DNA from: Nocardioides antri
GTDB taxonomy: Bacteria > Actinomycetota > Actinomycetes > Propionibacteriales > Nocardioidaceae
Direction of reading: 5' to 3'
Length of the DNA stretch: 64,000 bases
NCBI RefSeq assembly: GCF_008373765.1
Contig: NZ_VUJW01000001.1
Span: 189 to 64,188 of the forward strand
Positions 24,251 to 33,620 of the stretch are shown here, piece by piece; the first letter of the stretch is position 1; every line of letters starts with the position of its first letter. The notes below the pieces were generated by a model that was not told the DNA's origin, did not search any database, and saw nothing but the letters and a program-made list of their open reading frames with translations. Position numbers and translations under genes: made by a program.

Positions 24251-25660
24251 ATGCACCTCGACCGTCGCGTCACGCTGCCGCCAGCCGTCCTGGCCGTCCT
24301 CCCACTCGTCCTCTTCCTGCTCGCCGTGACGGTGGTGGGGCAGTGGCCCACCGACGCGCCGTCGGACGCCGGCGCCGCCAACCGCGGTGCGGTGACCGGC
24401 CGGGACGACGTCCAGCGACGCAAGCAGGTCGCCGCCGTGCCGCCGGCACCGCGCGGGTCGGCGTGGACCGGTCACGCGTTCGATGCCTGCCGCGCGCCCA
24501 GCCAGCGGGTGATGGACCGCTGGCGCACCGCGTCACCCTTCACCGGCGTCGGGATCTACCTCGGCGGCATCCACCGGGCGTGCGAGCAGCGCCACCTCAC
24601 CCCACGCTGGGTGACGCGGCAGCTCCGCGCGGGGTGGAAGCTCCTGCCGATCTGGGTGGGGCCCCAGGCCTCGTGCACGGGCTTCGACCACCGCATCGTC
24701 TCGAGGCCCGGCCCGCTCGACCGCTACGGCGCCGCCCGGGCCGACGGCGCCCGCCAGGCCCGGTGGGCCGCGGCGACCGCCCGGTCCCTGCGCCTCCCGC
24801 GCGGCGAGCTGATCTTCTACGACCTCGAGGGTTTCGACACCCGCAACGAGCGGTGCCGCCGGTCGTCGCTCGCCTTCCTCGAGGCGTGGACCGAGCAGAT
24901 CCATCGCAGCGGCTACCGCTCCGGCGTGTACTCCCACGTCAACTCCGGCATCGCCCTGCTGAGCCGGACGGGCTCGGCCTACACACGTCCCGACGCCGTC
25001 TGGTACGCCTGGATCGACCGGGTCGGTGGCATGCCGGGGGAGTACGTCGCCGACCCAGCGTTCATGCGCGCCAGCCGCGTCCACCAGTACGCGCTCGACA
25101 CCAGTGTCGAGTTCGGCGGCATCGAGATGAGCATCGACTGGAACTTCGTCTCCCTGGGCGCCACCAGCCGGCCCTCGCGCCCGACGAGCTGCGAGGCGCT
25201 GGCGGGGCGCGTGCCACCGCGACAGGTGCGCGCGGGCGAGCGCGGGCCGGTCGTCAGAGCGGTCCAGTGCCTGACGTCGGCGGGGGTTGTGCACCCCGCG
25301 AAGGTGAGCGGACAGTACGACGCCGCCACGGTCCGCGCGGTGCGCCGCTTCCAGGCCCGTCAGGGTCTGCGCCCGACGGGCGCTGTCGACCGATCCACCT
25401 GGACCTCACTGCACGCGCGGGGCCACCAGCCGGTGCTGCGCAAGGGGGCACGCGGCGAGCCGGTCGCACGGCTGCAGCGGAGCCTCAACGCCGCGGTGAG
25501 AGCCCGGCCCCTCCGGGTCGACGGCTCGTTCGGTGACGCCACGAGCCGCGCCGTCGTGCGCTACCGCAAGCACCTCGGGCTGAAGGGCAAGAGCGTGGTC
25601 ACGCCACGCGTCTGGACCGCGCTGAAGCGCGGCAAGGTGGTGCCGCCCCGGGGCAGGTAG
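24251..25660 (+). CDS. DUF1906 glycoside hydrolase-like protein with two peptidoglycan-binding repeats
   Basis: A 469-residue exported protein. A hydrophobic N-terminal segment (about 8-32) acts as signal or anchor. The DUF1906 (Rv2525c-like glycoside hydrolase) domain runs from GHAFDACRAPSQRVMDRW through LIFYDLEGFD, GVYSHVNSGI and ISIDWNF-like EMSIDWNFVS, with acidic residues in a TIM-barrel pattern. Two PG_binding_1 repeats follow (GPVVRAVQCLTSAG, and GEPVARLQRSLNA). It probably acts on cell-wall glycans. The start is uncertain; ATG 24251 is placed directly before the hydrophobic segment, while ATG 24185 or TTG 24083 would extend it. Confidence 0.82.
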   Translation: MHLDRRVTLPPAVLAVLPLVLFLLAVTVVGQWPTDAPSDAGAANRGAVTGRDDVQRRKQVAAVPPAPRGSAWTGHAFDACRAPSQRVMDRWRTASPFTGVGIYLGGIHRACEQRHLTPRWVTRQLRAGWKLLPIWVGPQASCTGFDHRIVSRPGPLDRYGAARADGARQARWAAATARSLRLPRGELIFYDLEGFDTRNERCRRSSLAFLEAWTEQIHRSGYRSGVYSHVNSGIALLSRTGSAYTRPDAVWYAWIDRVGGMPGEYVADPAFMRASRVHQYALDTSVEFGGIEMSIDWNFVSLGATSRPSRPTSCEALAGRVPPRQVRAGERGPVVRAVQCLTSAGVVHPAKVSGQYDAATVRAVRRFQARQGLRPTGAVDRSTWTSLHARGHQPVLRKGARGEPVARLQRSLNAAVRARPLRVDGSFGDATSRAVVRYRKHLGLKGKSVVTPRVWTALKRGKVVPPRGR

Positions 25661-25676
25661 CGGCCGGACGGGGCGG

Positions 25677-28600
25677 TCACAGCACCAGCAGCAGGTCTCC
25701 ACCTTCGACCGACTGCGGCCGGCTGACCACCGTGCGCGACACCGTGCCTGCGATCGGAGCCGTGATCGACGCCTCCATCTTCATGGCCTCGATCGTGGCG
25801 ACGACCTGGCCGGCCTCGACGGTGTCGCCCTCGGCGACCACGACGGTGGCGACGCCCTGGAAGGGCGCTGCCACGTGTGCGGGGTTGCCGGGGTCGGCCC
25901 GCTCCTGGCTCGGCGCGTCCACGTGGACCGACCGGTCCCGGACGGTGATCGGCCGGAGCTGCCCGTTGATGGTGCACATCACCGTGCGGTAGCCGCGCTC
26001 GTCGGGCTCACCGATCGCCTCGAGGCCGAGCAGGAGGGTCTTCCCGGGCTCGAGCTCGATCTCGTGCTCCTCACCTGCGCGCAGCCCGTACAGCCAGTCC
26101 ACGGTGGGGAGCACCGAGGTGTCGCCGTACTGCTCCCGGGACTCGGCGAACTCGCGGGTGGGGCCGGGGAAGAGGAGCTCGTTGAGCGTCGTACGACGGT
26201 CGTCGGCGAGGCCCTTGCGCTGGGCGTCGGTGAGGGCCACCTCGGGCGGCGGGCCGGTTCGTCCCTGGAGCGCGCGGGTCCGGAACGGCTCGGGCCAGCC
26301 GCCGGGCGGGTCGCCGAGGTCGCCGCGCAGGAAGCCGATGACCGAGTCGGGGATGTCGAACCGCTCGGGCTCGGCGCCGAACTCGTCGGGGTCGGCGCCG
26401 ACCGCCACCAGGTGCAGCGCGAGGTCGCCGACCACCTTCGACGACGGCGTGACCTTGACGACGTTGCCGAGGATGCGGTTGGCCGCGGCGTACATGTCCT
26501 CGATCTGCTCGAACTTCTCGCCGAGGCCGAGCGTGATCGCCTGCTGCCGCAGGTTGGAGAGCTGCCCGCCGGGGATCTCGTGGGTGTAGACGCGGCCGGT
26601 CGGTGCCGGGAGACCCGACTCGAAGGGCGCGTACAGCCGCCGGGTGGCCTCCCAGTAGGGCTCCAGCGCGCACACCGCGTCGAGGGACAGGCCGGTCTCC
26701 CGATCGCTGCGGTCGGTCGCGGAGACCAGCGCCGACAGCGGGGGCTGGGAGGTGGTGCCGGCCAGCGCCGCCGAGGCGGCGTCGACGGCGTCGACCCCGG
26801 CATCGATCGCGGCCAGCAGGGTCGCCAGCTGTCCGCCCGAGGTGTCGTGGGTGTGCAGGTGCACGGGGAGGTCGAACTCCGAGCGCAGTGCGGTGACGAG
26901 GGTGCGTGCCGCGGGCGCGCGCAGCAGCCCGGCCATGTCCTTGATCGCCAGGACGTGCGCGCCGGCCTCGACGATCTGCTCGGCCAGCTTCAGGTAGTAG
27001 TCCAGCGTGTAGAGGCTCTCGTCGGGGTCGGAGAGGTCGCCGGTGTAGCACAGCGCCACCTCGGCCACCGCCCGTCCGGTCGCCCGCACGGACTGGATCG
27101 CCGGCCGCATCTGCTCCACGTCGTTGAGCGCGTCGAAGATCCGGAACACGTCGACGCCGGTCTCGGCCGCCTCCTCGATGAAGGCGTCGGTCACGTCGGT
27201 GGGGTACGGCGTGTAGCCGACGGTGTTGCGTCCCCGCAGCAGCATCTGCAGGCAGATGTTCGGCACCGCCTGGCGGAGCGCGGAGAGGCGCTCCCACGGG
27301 TCCTCGTGGAGGAACCGCAGCGCGACGTCGTACGTCGCCCCGCCCCAGCACTCCAGGGACCACAGCTGAGGGGTGAGGCGGGCGACGTGTCCGGCCACCG
27401 CGAGCAGGTCGTGGGTCCGGACCCGGGTGGCCAGCAGACTCTGGTGCGCGTCGCGGAAGGTGGTGTCGGTGACCGCGACATCGGTCCGCTCCCGCAGCCG
27501 GCGCGCGAACTCATCGGGGCCGTGCCGCAGCAGCTCCTGCCGCGACCCGTCCGGCGCCGGCACCTCCAGGGAAACCGGCGGCAGCTTCGTCGCAGGGTCC
27601 AGCGTCGTCGGCGCCGGACCGTGGGGCTGGTTGACCGTGACGTCCGCCAGGAAGCTGAGGAGCTTGGTGCCCCGGTCGCCGCCCGCCCGGGCGCCGAGCA
27701 GGTGCGGGTGGTCCTCGATGAAGCTCGTGGTCACCCGACCGTTCTCGAAGTCGGGATCGGTGAGGACGGCCTGCAGGAAGGCGAGGTTCGTCGCCACGCC
27801 CCGGATCCGGAACTCCGCGAGGGCACGGCGGGCCTTCTCGACCGCGAGCTCGTGGGTCCGGCCGCGACAGGTCAGCTTGGCCAGCATCGAGTCGAAGTGG
27901 GCCGAGACCTCGGCGCCGGTGTGCGTCGTGCCGCCGTCGAGGCGGACGCCGGGGCCGCCCGGGGAGCGGTACGACGTGATCTTGCCGGTGTCGGGCCGAA
28001 AGCCGTTGGCCGGGTCCTCGGTCGTGATCCGGCACTGCAGCGCGGCGCCGCGGAGGGTGATCGAGTCCTGGGTCAGCCCGAGGTCGGCGAGCGACTCGCC
28101 TGCCGCGATGCGCATCTGCGACTGCACCAGGTCGACGTCGGTGACCTCCTCGGTGACCGTGTGCTCGACCTGGATGCGCGGGTTCATCTCGATGAAGACG
28201 TGCCGGCCCTCGCGGTCGACGAGGAACTCCACCGTCCCCGCGTTGCGGTAGCCGATCTCGCGCGCGAACCGGACCGCGTCGGCGCAGATCCGGTCCCGCA
28301 GGTCGGGGTCGAGGTTCGGGGCGGGTGCGATCTCGACGACTTTCTGGTGGCGGCGCTGCACCGAGCAGTCCCGCTCGAAGAGGTGAATCGTCCCCTCGTC
28401 GCCGCCCGTGCCGTCAGCAAGGATCTGCACCTCGATGTGCCGTGGGTCGACGACCGCCTGCTCGATGAACACGGTCGGGTCGCCGAAGGCGCCCTCCGCC
28501 TCACGCATGCAGGTCGTCAGCGCCTCGCGCAGCGAGGACCGGCGGTCGACCCGGCGCATGCCGCGGCCGCCGCCGCCGGCCACGGCCTTCACGAACAGCG

Positions 28601-29063
28601 GGAAGGGCATCTCCGCCGCCGACGCCATGAGCTCGTCGACATCCTTCGACGGCGCGACGCTGGCGAGCGTCGGGACGCCGGCGGCCTGGGCCGCCGCGAC
28701 CGCGCTGGCCTTGTTGCCGGCGAGGGTCAGGACGTCCGCGCCCGGCCCGATGAACGTGATGCCGTGGTCGGCGCACGCCTCGGCGAGCGCCGGGTTCTCG
28801 GACAGGAAGCCGTAGCCCGGGTAGACCGCGTCGGCGCCCGAGCGCAGCGCGACCTCGACGATCGCCTCCGGGTCCAGGTAGGCGCGCACGGGGTGCCCGC
28901 GCTCGCCGATCTCGTAGGCCTCGTCCGCCCGGAGCCGGTGCTCGGACCACCGGTCCTCGTGGGGGAAGACGGCAACGGTGCGGGCGCCCATCTCGTACGC
29001 CGCCCGGAAGGCGCGCACCGCGATCTCGCCGCGGTTGGCCACCAGGATCTTCGAAAACGCCAC
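25677..29063 (-). CDS. pyc: Pyruvate carboxylase
   Basis: A 1128-residue full-length pyruvate carboxylase, which converts pyruvate, bicarbonate and ATP to oxaloacetate. Domains in order: biotin carboxylase (1-450; KILVANRGEIAVRAFRAA, the ATP-grasp GGGGRGMRRV, and EMNPRIQVEHTVTEE), carboxyltransferase (about 530-800; DTTFRDAHQSLLATRVRT and the metal-site HTHDTSGGQ), and a C-terminal biotin carrier with EAMKMEAS, Lys1095 being the biotin site. GTG 29063 follows AGGAGG at about 11 bases. It provides anaplerosis and could use pyruvate formed from serine when glycine betaine is the carbon source (inference). Confidence 0.97.
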   Translation of the reverse strand: MAFSKILVANRGEIAVRAFRAAYEMGARTVAVFPHEDRWSEHRLRADEAYEIGERGHPVRAYLDPEAIVEVALRSGADAVYPGYGFLSENPALAEACADHGITFIGPGADVLTLAGNKASAVAAAQAAGVPTLASVAPSKDVDELMASAAEMPFPLFVKAVAGGGGRGMRRVDRRSSLREALTTCMREAEGAFGDPTVFIEQAVVDPRHIEVQILADGTGGDEGTIHLFERDCSVQRRHQKVVEIAPAPNLDPDLRDRICADAVRFAREIGYRNAGTVEFLVDREGRHVFIEMNPRIQVEHTVTEEVTDVDLVQSQMRIAAGESLADLGLTQDSITLRGAALQCRITTEDPANGFRPDTGKITSYRSPGGPGVRLDGGTTHTGAEVSAHFDSMLAKLTCRGRTHELAVEKARRALAEFRIRGVATNLAFLQAVLTDPDFENGRVTTSFIEDHPHLLGARAGGDRGTKLLSFLADVTVNQPHGPAPTTLDPATKLPPVSLEVPAPDGSRQELLRHGPDEFARRLRERTDVAVTDTTFRDAHQSLLATRVRTHDLLAVAGHVARLTPQLWSLECWGGATYDVALRFLHEDPWERLSALRQAVPNICLQMLLRGRNTVGYTPYPTDVTDAFIEEAAETGVDVFRIFDALNDVEQMRPAIQSVRATGRAVAEVALCYTGDLSDPDESLYTLDYYLKLAEQIVEAGAHVLAIKDMAGLLRAPAARTLVTALRSEFDLPVHLHTHDTSGGQLATLLAAIDAGVDAVDAASAALAGTTSQPPLSALVSATDRSDRETGLSLDAVCALEPYWEATRRLYAPFESGLPAPTGRVYTHEIPGGQLSNLRQQAITLGLGEKFEQIEDMYAAANRILGNVVKVTPSSKVVGDLALHLVAVGADPDEFGAEPERFDIPDSVIGFLRGDLGDPPGGWPEPFRTRALQGRTGPPPEVALTDAQRKGLADDRRTTLNELLFPGPTREFAESREQYGDTSVLPTVDWLYGLRAGEEHEIELEPGKTLLLGLEAIGEPDERGYRTVMCTINGQLRPITVRDRSVHVDAPSQERADPGNPAHVAAPFQGVATVVVAEGDTVEAGQVVATIEAMKMEASITAPIAGTVSRTVVSRPQSVEGGDLLLVL

Positions 29064-29213
29064 GAGTGCAGTCCTCCTACGCAGTTCGGTTCTCGGGCAC
29101 GAGCAGCGCTCGGTGCCGGTCGGTTTCGTCCGGCCGAGGCAGCCGGGAACGGTCTCTTGGATCCGGATCCCGTCGACGAAGGCGTCGACGTCGGCGAGAC
29201 TGCAGCGACAGCG

Positions 29214-29843
29214 TCAGTGGCCGCGCTGGATCCAGGTCTGGAGGTCCGGTGCCTCGGCACCCACCGTGGTGTCGTCACCGTGACCGGTGTGCACCACCGT
29301 GCCCGGCGGCAGCGTCAGCAGCTTCTCGCGGATCGAGTCGATGATCGTGGGGAAGTCGCTGAACGAGCGGCCGGTGGCACCGGGACCTCCCTGGAACAAC
29401 GTGTCGCCGGTGAACACCGCCCCGAGCTCCTCGGAGTAGAAGCAGCAGGCGCCCGGCGCGTGACCCGGCGTGTGCAGGGTCTGCAGGCGCGCGCCGCCGA
29501 CCTCGAAGACGTCGCCGTCGGCCAGCTCGTGGTCCGGGGCGGACGCGTGCACCCGGTCCCACAGGACGCGGTCGCCCGGGTGGAGGTACGACGGCGCGCC
29601 GGTCGCCGCGCACAGCTCTGCCGCGGCGCGGATGTGGTCGTCGTGGGCGTGGGTGAGCAGCACCGCCCCCACCCGGCGGCCGGCGACGGCCTCCAGGATC
29701 GGCTTGGCGTCGTGCGCGGCGTCGATGACCACGCACTCGTCGTCGTCACCGACCACCCAGACGTTGTTCTCGACGTCCCAGGTGCCGCCGTCGAGGCTGA
29801 ACGTGCCGGCCGTGACGACCTGGTCGCAGCGCACTCCGGTCAC
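29214..29843 (-). CDS. Metallo-beta-lactamase-fold hydrolase paired with MscR
   Basis: A 209-residue glyoxalase II-like hydrolase. The zinc motif is THAHDDHI; further ligands are in [12 protein letters not shown] and [11 protein letters not shown], and HTGHGDD closes the site. Start GTG 29843 overlaps the mscR stop as GTGA. An MBL-fold gene next to mscR also occurs in mycobacteria (Rv2260 beside Rv2259), so this is a good candidate for the S-formylmycothiol hydrolase that would release formate and mycothiol; that activity is inferred from context. Confidence 0.88.
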   Translation of the reverse strand: MTGVRCDQVVTAGTFSLDGGTWDVENNVWVVGDDDECVVIDAAHDAKPILEAVAGRRVGAVLLTHAHDDHIRAAAELCAATGAPSYLHPGDRVLWDRVHASAPDHELADGDVFEVGGARLQTLHTPGHAPGACCFYSEELGAVFTGDTLFQGGPGATGRSFSDFPTIIDSIREKLLTLPPGTVVHTGHGDDTTVGAEAPDLQTWIQRGH

Positions 29844-30925
29844 AGCTCCACCACCGAGCGCAGCACGTCGCCCTTGTGCATCTTCTCGAAGGCGTCCTCG
29901 ACGTCCTTGAGACCGATGGTCTCGGTGACGAAGTCCGACAGCGGGAACCGGCCCTGCTGGGCGAGGTCGACGAGCATCGGGAAGTCGCGCGAGGGCAGGC
30001 AGTCGCCGTACCAGGAGGACTTGAGGGCGCCGCCGCGGCCGAAGACGTCGAGGAGCGGCAGGGTGACCTGCAGGTCGGGCGTGGGAACGCCGACGAGCAC
30101 CACCGTGCCGGCGAGGTCGCGGGCGTAGAACGCCTGCTCGTAGGTCTCGGGGCGGCCCACCGCGTCGACGACCACGTCGGCGCCGAAGCCGCCGGTGAGC
30201 CGGCGGATCGCCTCGACGGCGTCCTCCTCGCGGGAGTTCACGGTGTGCGTGGCGCCGAAGCCCTTGGCCCACTCGAGCTTCCGGTCGTCGACGTCCACGG
30301 CGATGATCGTGCTGGCACCGGCGAGAGCCGCACCGGCGATGGCGGCGTTGCCGACGCCGCCGCAGCCGATCACCGCGATGGAGTCGCCCCGGCTGACCCC
30401 TCCGGTGTTGACGGCCGCGCCGAAGCCGGCCATCACGCCGCAGCCGAGCAGGCCGGCGGCGCTGGCAGGCGCCTGCGGGTCGACCTTGGTGCACTGGCCG
30501 GCAGCGACCAGTGTCTTCTCGATGAAGGCGCCGATGCCGAGCGCGGGGGAGAGCGGGGTGCCGTCGGTGAGCGTCATCGGCTGTGCGGCGTTGTGGGTCG
30601 CGAAGCAGTACTGCGGCTTGCCCTTGGCGCACGCCCGGCACTCGCCGCAGACCGCGCGCCAGTTGAGGACGACGAAGTCACCCGGCTCCACCTCGGTGAC
30701 GCCGGGGCCGACCGCCTCGACGACGCCCGCCGCCTCGTGGCCGAGCAGGAACGGGAACTCGTCGTTGATGCCGCCCTCCCGGTAGTGCAGGTCGGTGTGG
30801 CACACGCCGCAGGCCTGCACCCGGACGACCGCCTCACCGGGGCCGGGGTCGGGGACGACGATGTCGACGACCTCGACCGGGGCTCCCTTGCTGCGGGCGA
30901 TGACTCCCTTGACGGTGCCGGGCAT
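29840..30925 (-). CDS. mscR: S-(hydroxymethyl)mycothiol dehydrogenase
   Basis: A 361-residue class III-like zinc alcohol dehydrogenase that oxidises the formaldehyde-mycothiol adduct with NAD. Catalytic zinc residues are in [13 protein letters not shown] and LGHEAAG, structural-zinc cysteines in [16 protein letters not shown], and the Rossmann motif is [17 protein letters not shown]. The length and the block [20 protein letters not shown] fit actinobacterial MscR. ATG 30925 begins [10 protein letters not shown] as in relatives. It follows purU by 49 bp and is translationally coupled to the MBL gene, so formaldehyde released by betaine demethylation can be oxidised to formate. Confidence 0.94.
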   Translation of the reverse strand: MPGTVKGVIARSKGAPVEVVDIVVPDPGPGEAVVRVQACGVCHTDLHYREGGINDEFPFLLGHEAAGVVEAVGPGVTEVEPGDFVVLNWRAVCGECRACAKGKPQYCFATHNAAQPMTLTDGTPLSPALGIGAFIEKTLVAAGQCTKVDPQAPASAAGLLGCGVMAGFGAAVNTGGVSRGDSIAVIGCGGVGNAAIAGAALAGASTIIAVDVDDRKLEWAKGFGATHTVNSREEDAVEAIRRLTGGFGADVVVDAVGRPETYEQAFYARDLAGTVVLVGVPTPDLQVTLPLLDVFGRGGALKSSWYGDCLPSRDFPMLVDLAQQGRFPLSDFVTETIGLKDVEDAFEKMHKGDVLRSVVEL

Positions 30926-30974
30926 GAGTCTCCTTGTCGGGCCTTCGAGCGAGTGGAAGCGGTGGGGGTGTTGG

Positions 30975-31841
30975 TCAGCGGAAGACGACGGTGTGGTGGC
31001 GGTCGAGGAGCACGCGGTGCTCACTGTGCCAGCGGATCGCCCGCGCGAGGACCTGAGCCTCGACGTCGCGGCCCGCCGATGTCATCGCCGCTGGGTCGAG
31101 CGAGTGGTCGACGCGGACGACGTCCTGCTCGATGATCGGTCCCTCGTCGAGGTCCGCGGTGACGTAGTGCGCGGTCGCGCCGACCAGCTTGACCCCGCGG
31201 GCGTGCGCCTGGTGGTAGGGCTTGGCGCCCTTGAAGCTCGGCAGGAACGAGTGGTGGATGTTGATCGCGCGGCCCTCGAGCTTGCCGCACAGCTCGTCGG
31301 ACAGCACCTGCATGTAGCGGGCGAGCACCACGAGGTCGACGTCGAGCTCGTCCACCAGCTCGAGGAGGCGGGCCTCGGCCTCCGGCTTGGTCTCCGGGGT
31401 GACCGGGATGTGGTGGAACGGGATCCCGTTGGCCTCCGCGACCCCCTCGAAGTCGCGATGGTTGGACACGATCGCGGGGATCTCGATGTTGAGCGCGCCG
31501 GTCGACGTACGGAACAACAGGTCGTTCAGGCAGTGCCCGAACTTGGAGACCATCAGCAGCGTCCGGGTCGGGGTGCGCACGTCGTGCAGCTGCCACACCA
31601 TGGCGAACTGGCGCGCGACCGGAGCGAACTCCTGGCGGAGCTGCTCGGCGTCCACGCCGTCGAGCCGGAACTGGACGCGCATGAAGAAGCGGTCGGTGAG
31701 CCGGTCGTCGAACTGCTGGCTGGCGCTGATGTTGCCGCCGTGCTCCATGACGAAGCGGCTGACCGCGAAGACGATGCCCGGGGCCTCCGGGCAGGTCAAC
31801 GTGAGGACGTACTCGGTGCCGTCGGGGGAGTGGTCGGACAT
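30975..31841 (-). CDS. purU: Formyltetrahydrofolate deformylase
   Basis: A 288-residue PurU, hydrolysing 10-formyl-THF to formate and THF. An N-terminal ACT domain (1-80; [20 protein letters not shown]) precedes the formyltransferase-fold domain (90-288) with the catalytic Asn-His in [20 protein letters not shown] and the Asp in [18 protein letters not shown] 31841 has a strong AAAAGGAGATCCG site. Paired IclR-type boxes in the promoter place it in the betaine regulon. With FolD it lets cells dispose of excess folate C1 units and recover free THF for dimethylglycine and sarcosine oxidation. Confidence 0.96.
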   Translation of the reverse strand: MSDHSPDGTEYVLTLTCPEAPGIVFAVSRFVMEHGGNISASQQFDDRLTDRFFMRVQFRLDGVDAEQLRQEFAPVARQFAMVWQLHDVRTPTRTLLMVSKFGHCLNDLLFRTSTGALNIEIPAIVSNHRDFEGVAEANGIPFHHIPVTPETKPEAEARLLELVDELDVDLVVLARYMQVLSDELCGKLEGRAINIHHSFLPSFKGAKPYHQAHARGVKLVGATAHYVTADLDEGPIIEQDVVRVDHSLDPAAMTSAGRDVEAQVLARAIRWHSEHRVLLDRHHTVVFR

Positions 31842-31852
31842 CGGATCTCCTT

Positions 31853-31916
31853 TTGCGTAATGCACAACTCGCTGAGCGATACGCAACAGACTGCCGTGAC
31901 GAGTGCCAGAGGTCAA
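31853..31916 (-). promoter_or_regulatory. purU promoter with paired IclR-type boxes
   Basis: Minus strand: -35 TTGACC (31916-31911), 17 bp, -10 CAGTCT (31893-31888), one base, box TTGCGTATCGCTCAG (31886-31872), four bases, box TTGTGCATTACGCAA (31867-31853). Box centres are 19 bp apart. The boxes cover the expected transcription start, a repressor position. Confidence 0.65.
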
Positions 31917-31941
31917 GAGGCATCTCGGAGCAAATTCGTCG

Positions 31942-32280
31942 TCAGGGGGTCGCGTGCCACAGCCAGTGCGCGGCGAGGGCGGCCGTCAGGCTGCTGAGAG
32001 CGAGCACGTCGAGGAGAGGCGGCCGGGTCCGGCCGGTCTCCAGCTGCCGCAGGTCGCCGGCGTAGCGCGGCACCCGGCGCAGCGCGACGACGACCGCCAC
32101 CCCGAGGAACGCGACGGCGGAGACGACCGCGGACGCGCCGCTCAGAGGCGCCGCCTTCAGGCACACGGTGGCCACCAGCAGGTAGCCGAGGATGGTTCGG
32201 CTCCAGGCCAGGCTGGTGCGCTCCGGCTGCAGGCCGGAGTCGCGCTCCGGCGCCACCGGTCCGTCTACAGGTCCTGCCAC
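31942..32280 (-). CDS. DUF202 family membrane protein
   Basis: A 112-residue DUF202 protein with three membrane helices: after QPERTSLAWSRTILGYLLVA come ASAVVSAVAFLGVAVVVALR and a last helix SSLTAALAAHWLWH. The DUF202 hallmark ERTSLAWSRT is present. GTG 32280 overlaps the upstream DUF202 gene by 16 bases; GTG 32256 is an alternative start that would avoid most of it. It is last of the sulfatase-FGE-DUF202-DUF202 operon. Family function is unknown, some members are implicated in vacuolar or ion transport. Confidence 0.78.
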   Translation of the reverse strand: MAGPVDGPVAPERDSGLQPERTSLAWSRTILGYLLVATVCLKAAPLSGASAVVSAVAFLGVAVVVALRRVPRYAGDLRQLETGRTRPPLLDVLALSSLTAALAAHWLWHATP

Positions 32281-32651
32281 ATCGTCACCCCCAGCGCACC
32301 GGCGCTCCCCAACAGCACGACCAGCGCGAGCATCGGGACCAAAGGCGACAGCGGGAGAGGGCGCCCGGTGCGGAGGGCGCGCTCGACCGCGAGCCAGCGG
32401 ACGGCTGCGCTCGCACTGATGGCGGTGCCTGCCGCGAGGAGCAGGACCGCGATGCCCTGCCGGACGGCGTCGGGCCACACGTCGACCATGACCGCGTCGG
32501 TGGCCACCGCGGCCGCGATGACCGCCAGCGAGGTGCGGATCCAGGCGAGGAAGGTTCGCTCGTTCGCGAGGGTGAAGCGGGGGTCCGGCTCGGCGTCTCC
32601 GCCGAGCAGGCGCCGCCGCATCCGCGAGCCGAGGCCGGCGACGGCTTCCAT
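32265..32651 (-). CDS. DUF202/YidH-like membrane protein
   Basis: A 128-residue DUF202 protein with a basic N terminus, then FTLANERTFLAWIRTSLAVI, the family signature, and two more membrane helices (IAVLLLAAGTAISASAAVRW, VPMLALVVLLGSAGALGV). ATG 32651 lies 11 bp after the FGE stop, so it is clearly in the operon. The two DUF202 genes overlap and may form one complex; a link to sulfate or organosulfate movement is suggested only by position. Confidence 0.85.
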   Translation of the reverse strand: MEAVAGLGSRMRRRLLGGDAEPDPRFTLANERTFLAWIRTSLAVIAAAVATDAVMVDVWPDAVRQGIAVLLLAAGTAISASAAVRWLAVERALRTGRPLPLSPLVPMLALVVLLGSAGALGVTMWQDL

Positions 32652-32662
32652 TGCTCCTCCTC

Positions 32663-33604
32663 TCAGGCGTCCTTGGCACAGCGGAAGCCGATGTTGCCGC
32701 TGCACGAGCTCGGGTCGTTGTTCGTGCGGGCTGCGACCCGGTAGCGGTTGCAGTAGGAGTGGTGGCAGAGGTACGAGCCGCCGCGCATGACGCGCATCTC
32801 CCCGCCGTCGGGACCCTGCGGGTCCCGCACACCGGACGCTGGGTGCTCCGTGGTCCACCAGTCGGCGCACCACTCCCAGACGTTGCCGGCCACGCAGTAG
32901 AGGCCGAACCCGTTCGGCTCGAAGCTCTCCGCCGGCGCGGTGCCGCGGTAGCCGTCGTCGGCGGTGTTGCGCACCGGGAACTTCCCCTGCCAGATGTTGC
33001 AACGATGGTCACCGTCGGGCGTGAGCTCGTCCCCCCACGGATAGCGCTTGCCCTCGAGCCCCCCGCGAGCGGCGTACTCCCACTCCGCCTCGGTCGGCAG
33101 CCGCAGGCCGGCCCAGGCGCAGTACGCCGCGGCGTCGCCGTGGTCGACGTGGACGACCGGGTGGTCCATCCGTTCGTCCACGTTGCTCCCGTCTCCCTCC
33201 GGTGCGGCCCAGTAGGCGCCGTCGACCCGGCACCACCACGGGGCGGCGTCGGGGCGTTGAGCCCCGCGTCGCAGGTGCGAGGGCAGGAACGCGGCGAAGA
33301 CGTAGGACCAGCCGAACTGCTCTGCTCCGGTCCGGTAGCCGGTCGCCTCGACGAACTCGGCGAACTCCGCGTTGGTGACGGTGTGCCGACCGATCCAGAA
33401 CGGCGAGAGCGTCACCTCCCGCACGGGACCCTCGCCGTCCGCGCGGTTCACGTCCGCGTCGGCGGACCCCATCCGGAAGGTCCCTCCGTCGAGCCGGACC
33501 AGCCCGTCCGGCGTGGAGCCGGCGGCGGAGGAGGCCTTCGTGGCCGGGGCCGAGCGGGTGTCGCCAGCGGGACGCGGAGCGGAAGGGGCGCAACAGGCGT
33601 GCAT
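32663..33604 (-). CDS. Formylglycine-generating enzyme (sulfatase maturation)
   Basis: A 313-residue FGE/sulfatase-modifying factor, which oxidises an active-site cysteine of sulfatases to formylglycine. The copper-binding catalytic pair is Cys280 and Cys285 in SYLCHHSYCNRYRVAAR, the same five-residue spacing as in characterised FGE. Typical FGE blocks are LDGGTFRMGS, LPTEAEWEYAARGGLEGKRY and FGLYCVAGNVWEWCADWW. The N-terminal 35 residues are low complexity. It follows the arylsulfatase by 16 bp and is the obvious activator of that enzyme; the arrangement matches Rv0712 beside Rv0711 in mycobacteria. Confidence 0.95.
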   Translation of the reverse strand: MHACCAPSAPRPAGDTRSAPATKASSAAGSTPDGLVRLDGGTFRMGSADADVNRADGEGPVREVTLSPFWIGRHTVTNAEFAEFVEATGYRTGAEQFGWSYVFAAFLPSHLRRGAQRPDAAPWWCRVDGAYWAAPEGDGSNVDERMDHPVVHVDHGDAAAYCAWAGLRLPTEAEWEYAARGGLEGKRYPWGDELTPDGDHRCNIWQGKFPVRNTADDGYRGTAPAESFEPNGFGLYCVAGNVWEWCADWWTTEHPASGVRDPQGPDGGEMRVMRGGSYLCHHSYCNRYRVAARTNNDPSSCSGNIGFRCAKDA

Positions 33605-33620
33605 CGTGGTCCTCCGTGCC

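Noticed and set aside
25875-30128. 1417-codon plus-strand frame
   Set aside because: Antisense shadow of pyc, the MBL gene and mscR, all of which have intact catalytic motifs.
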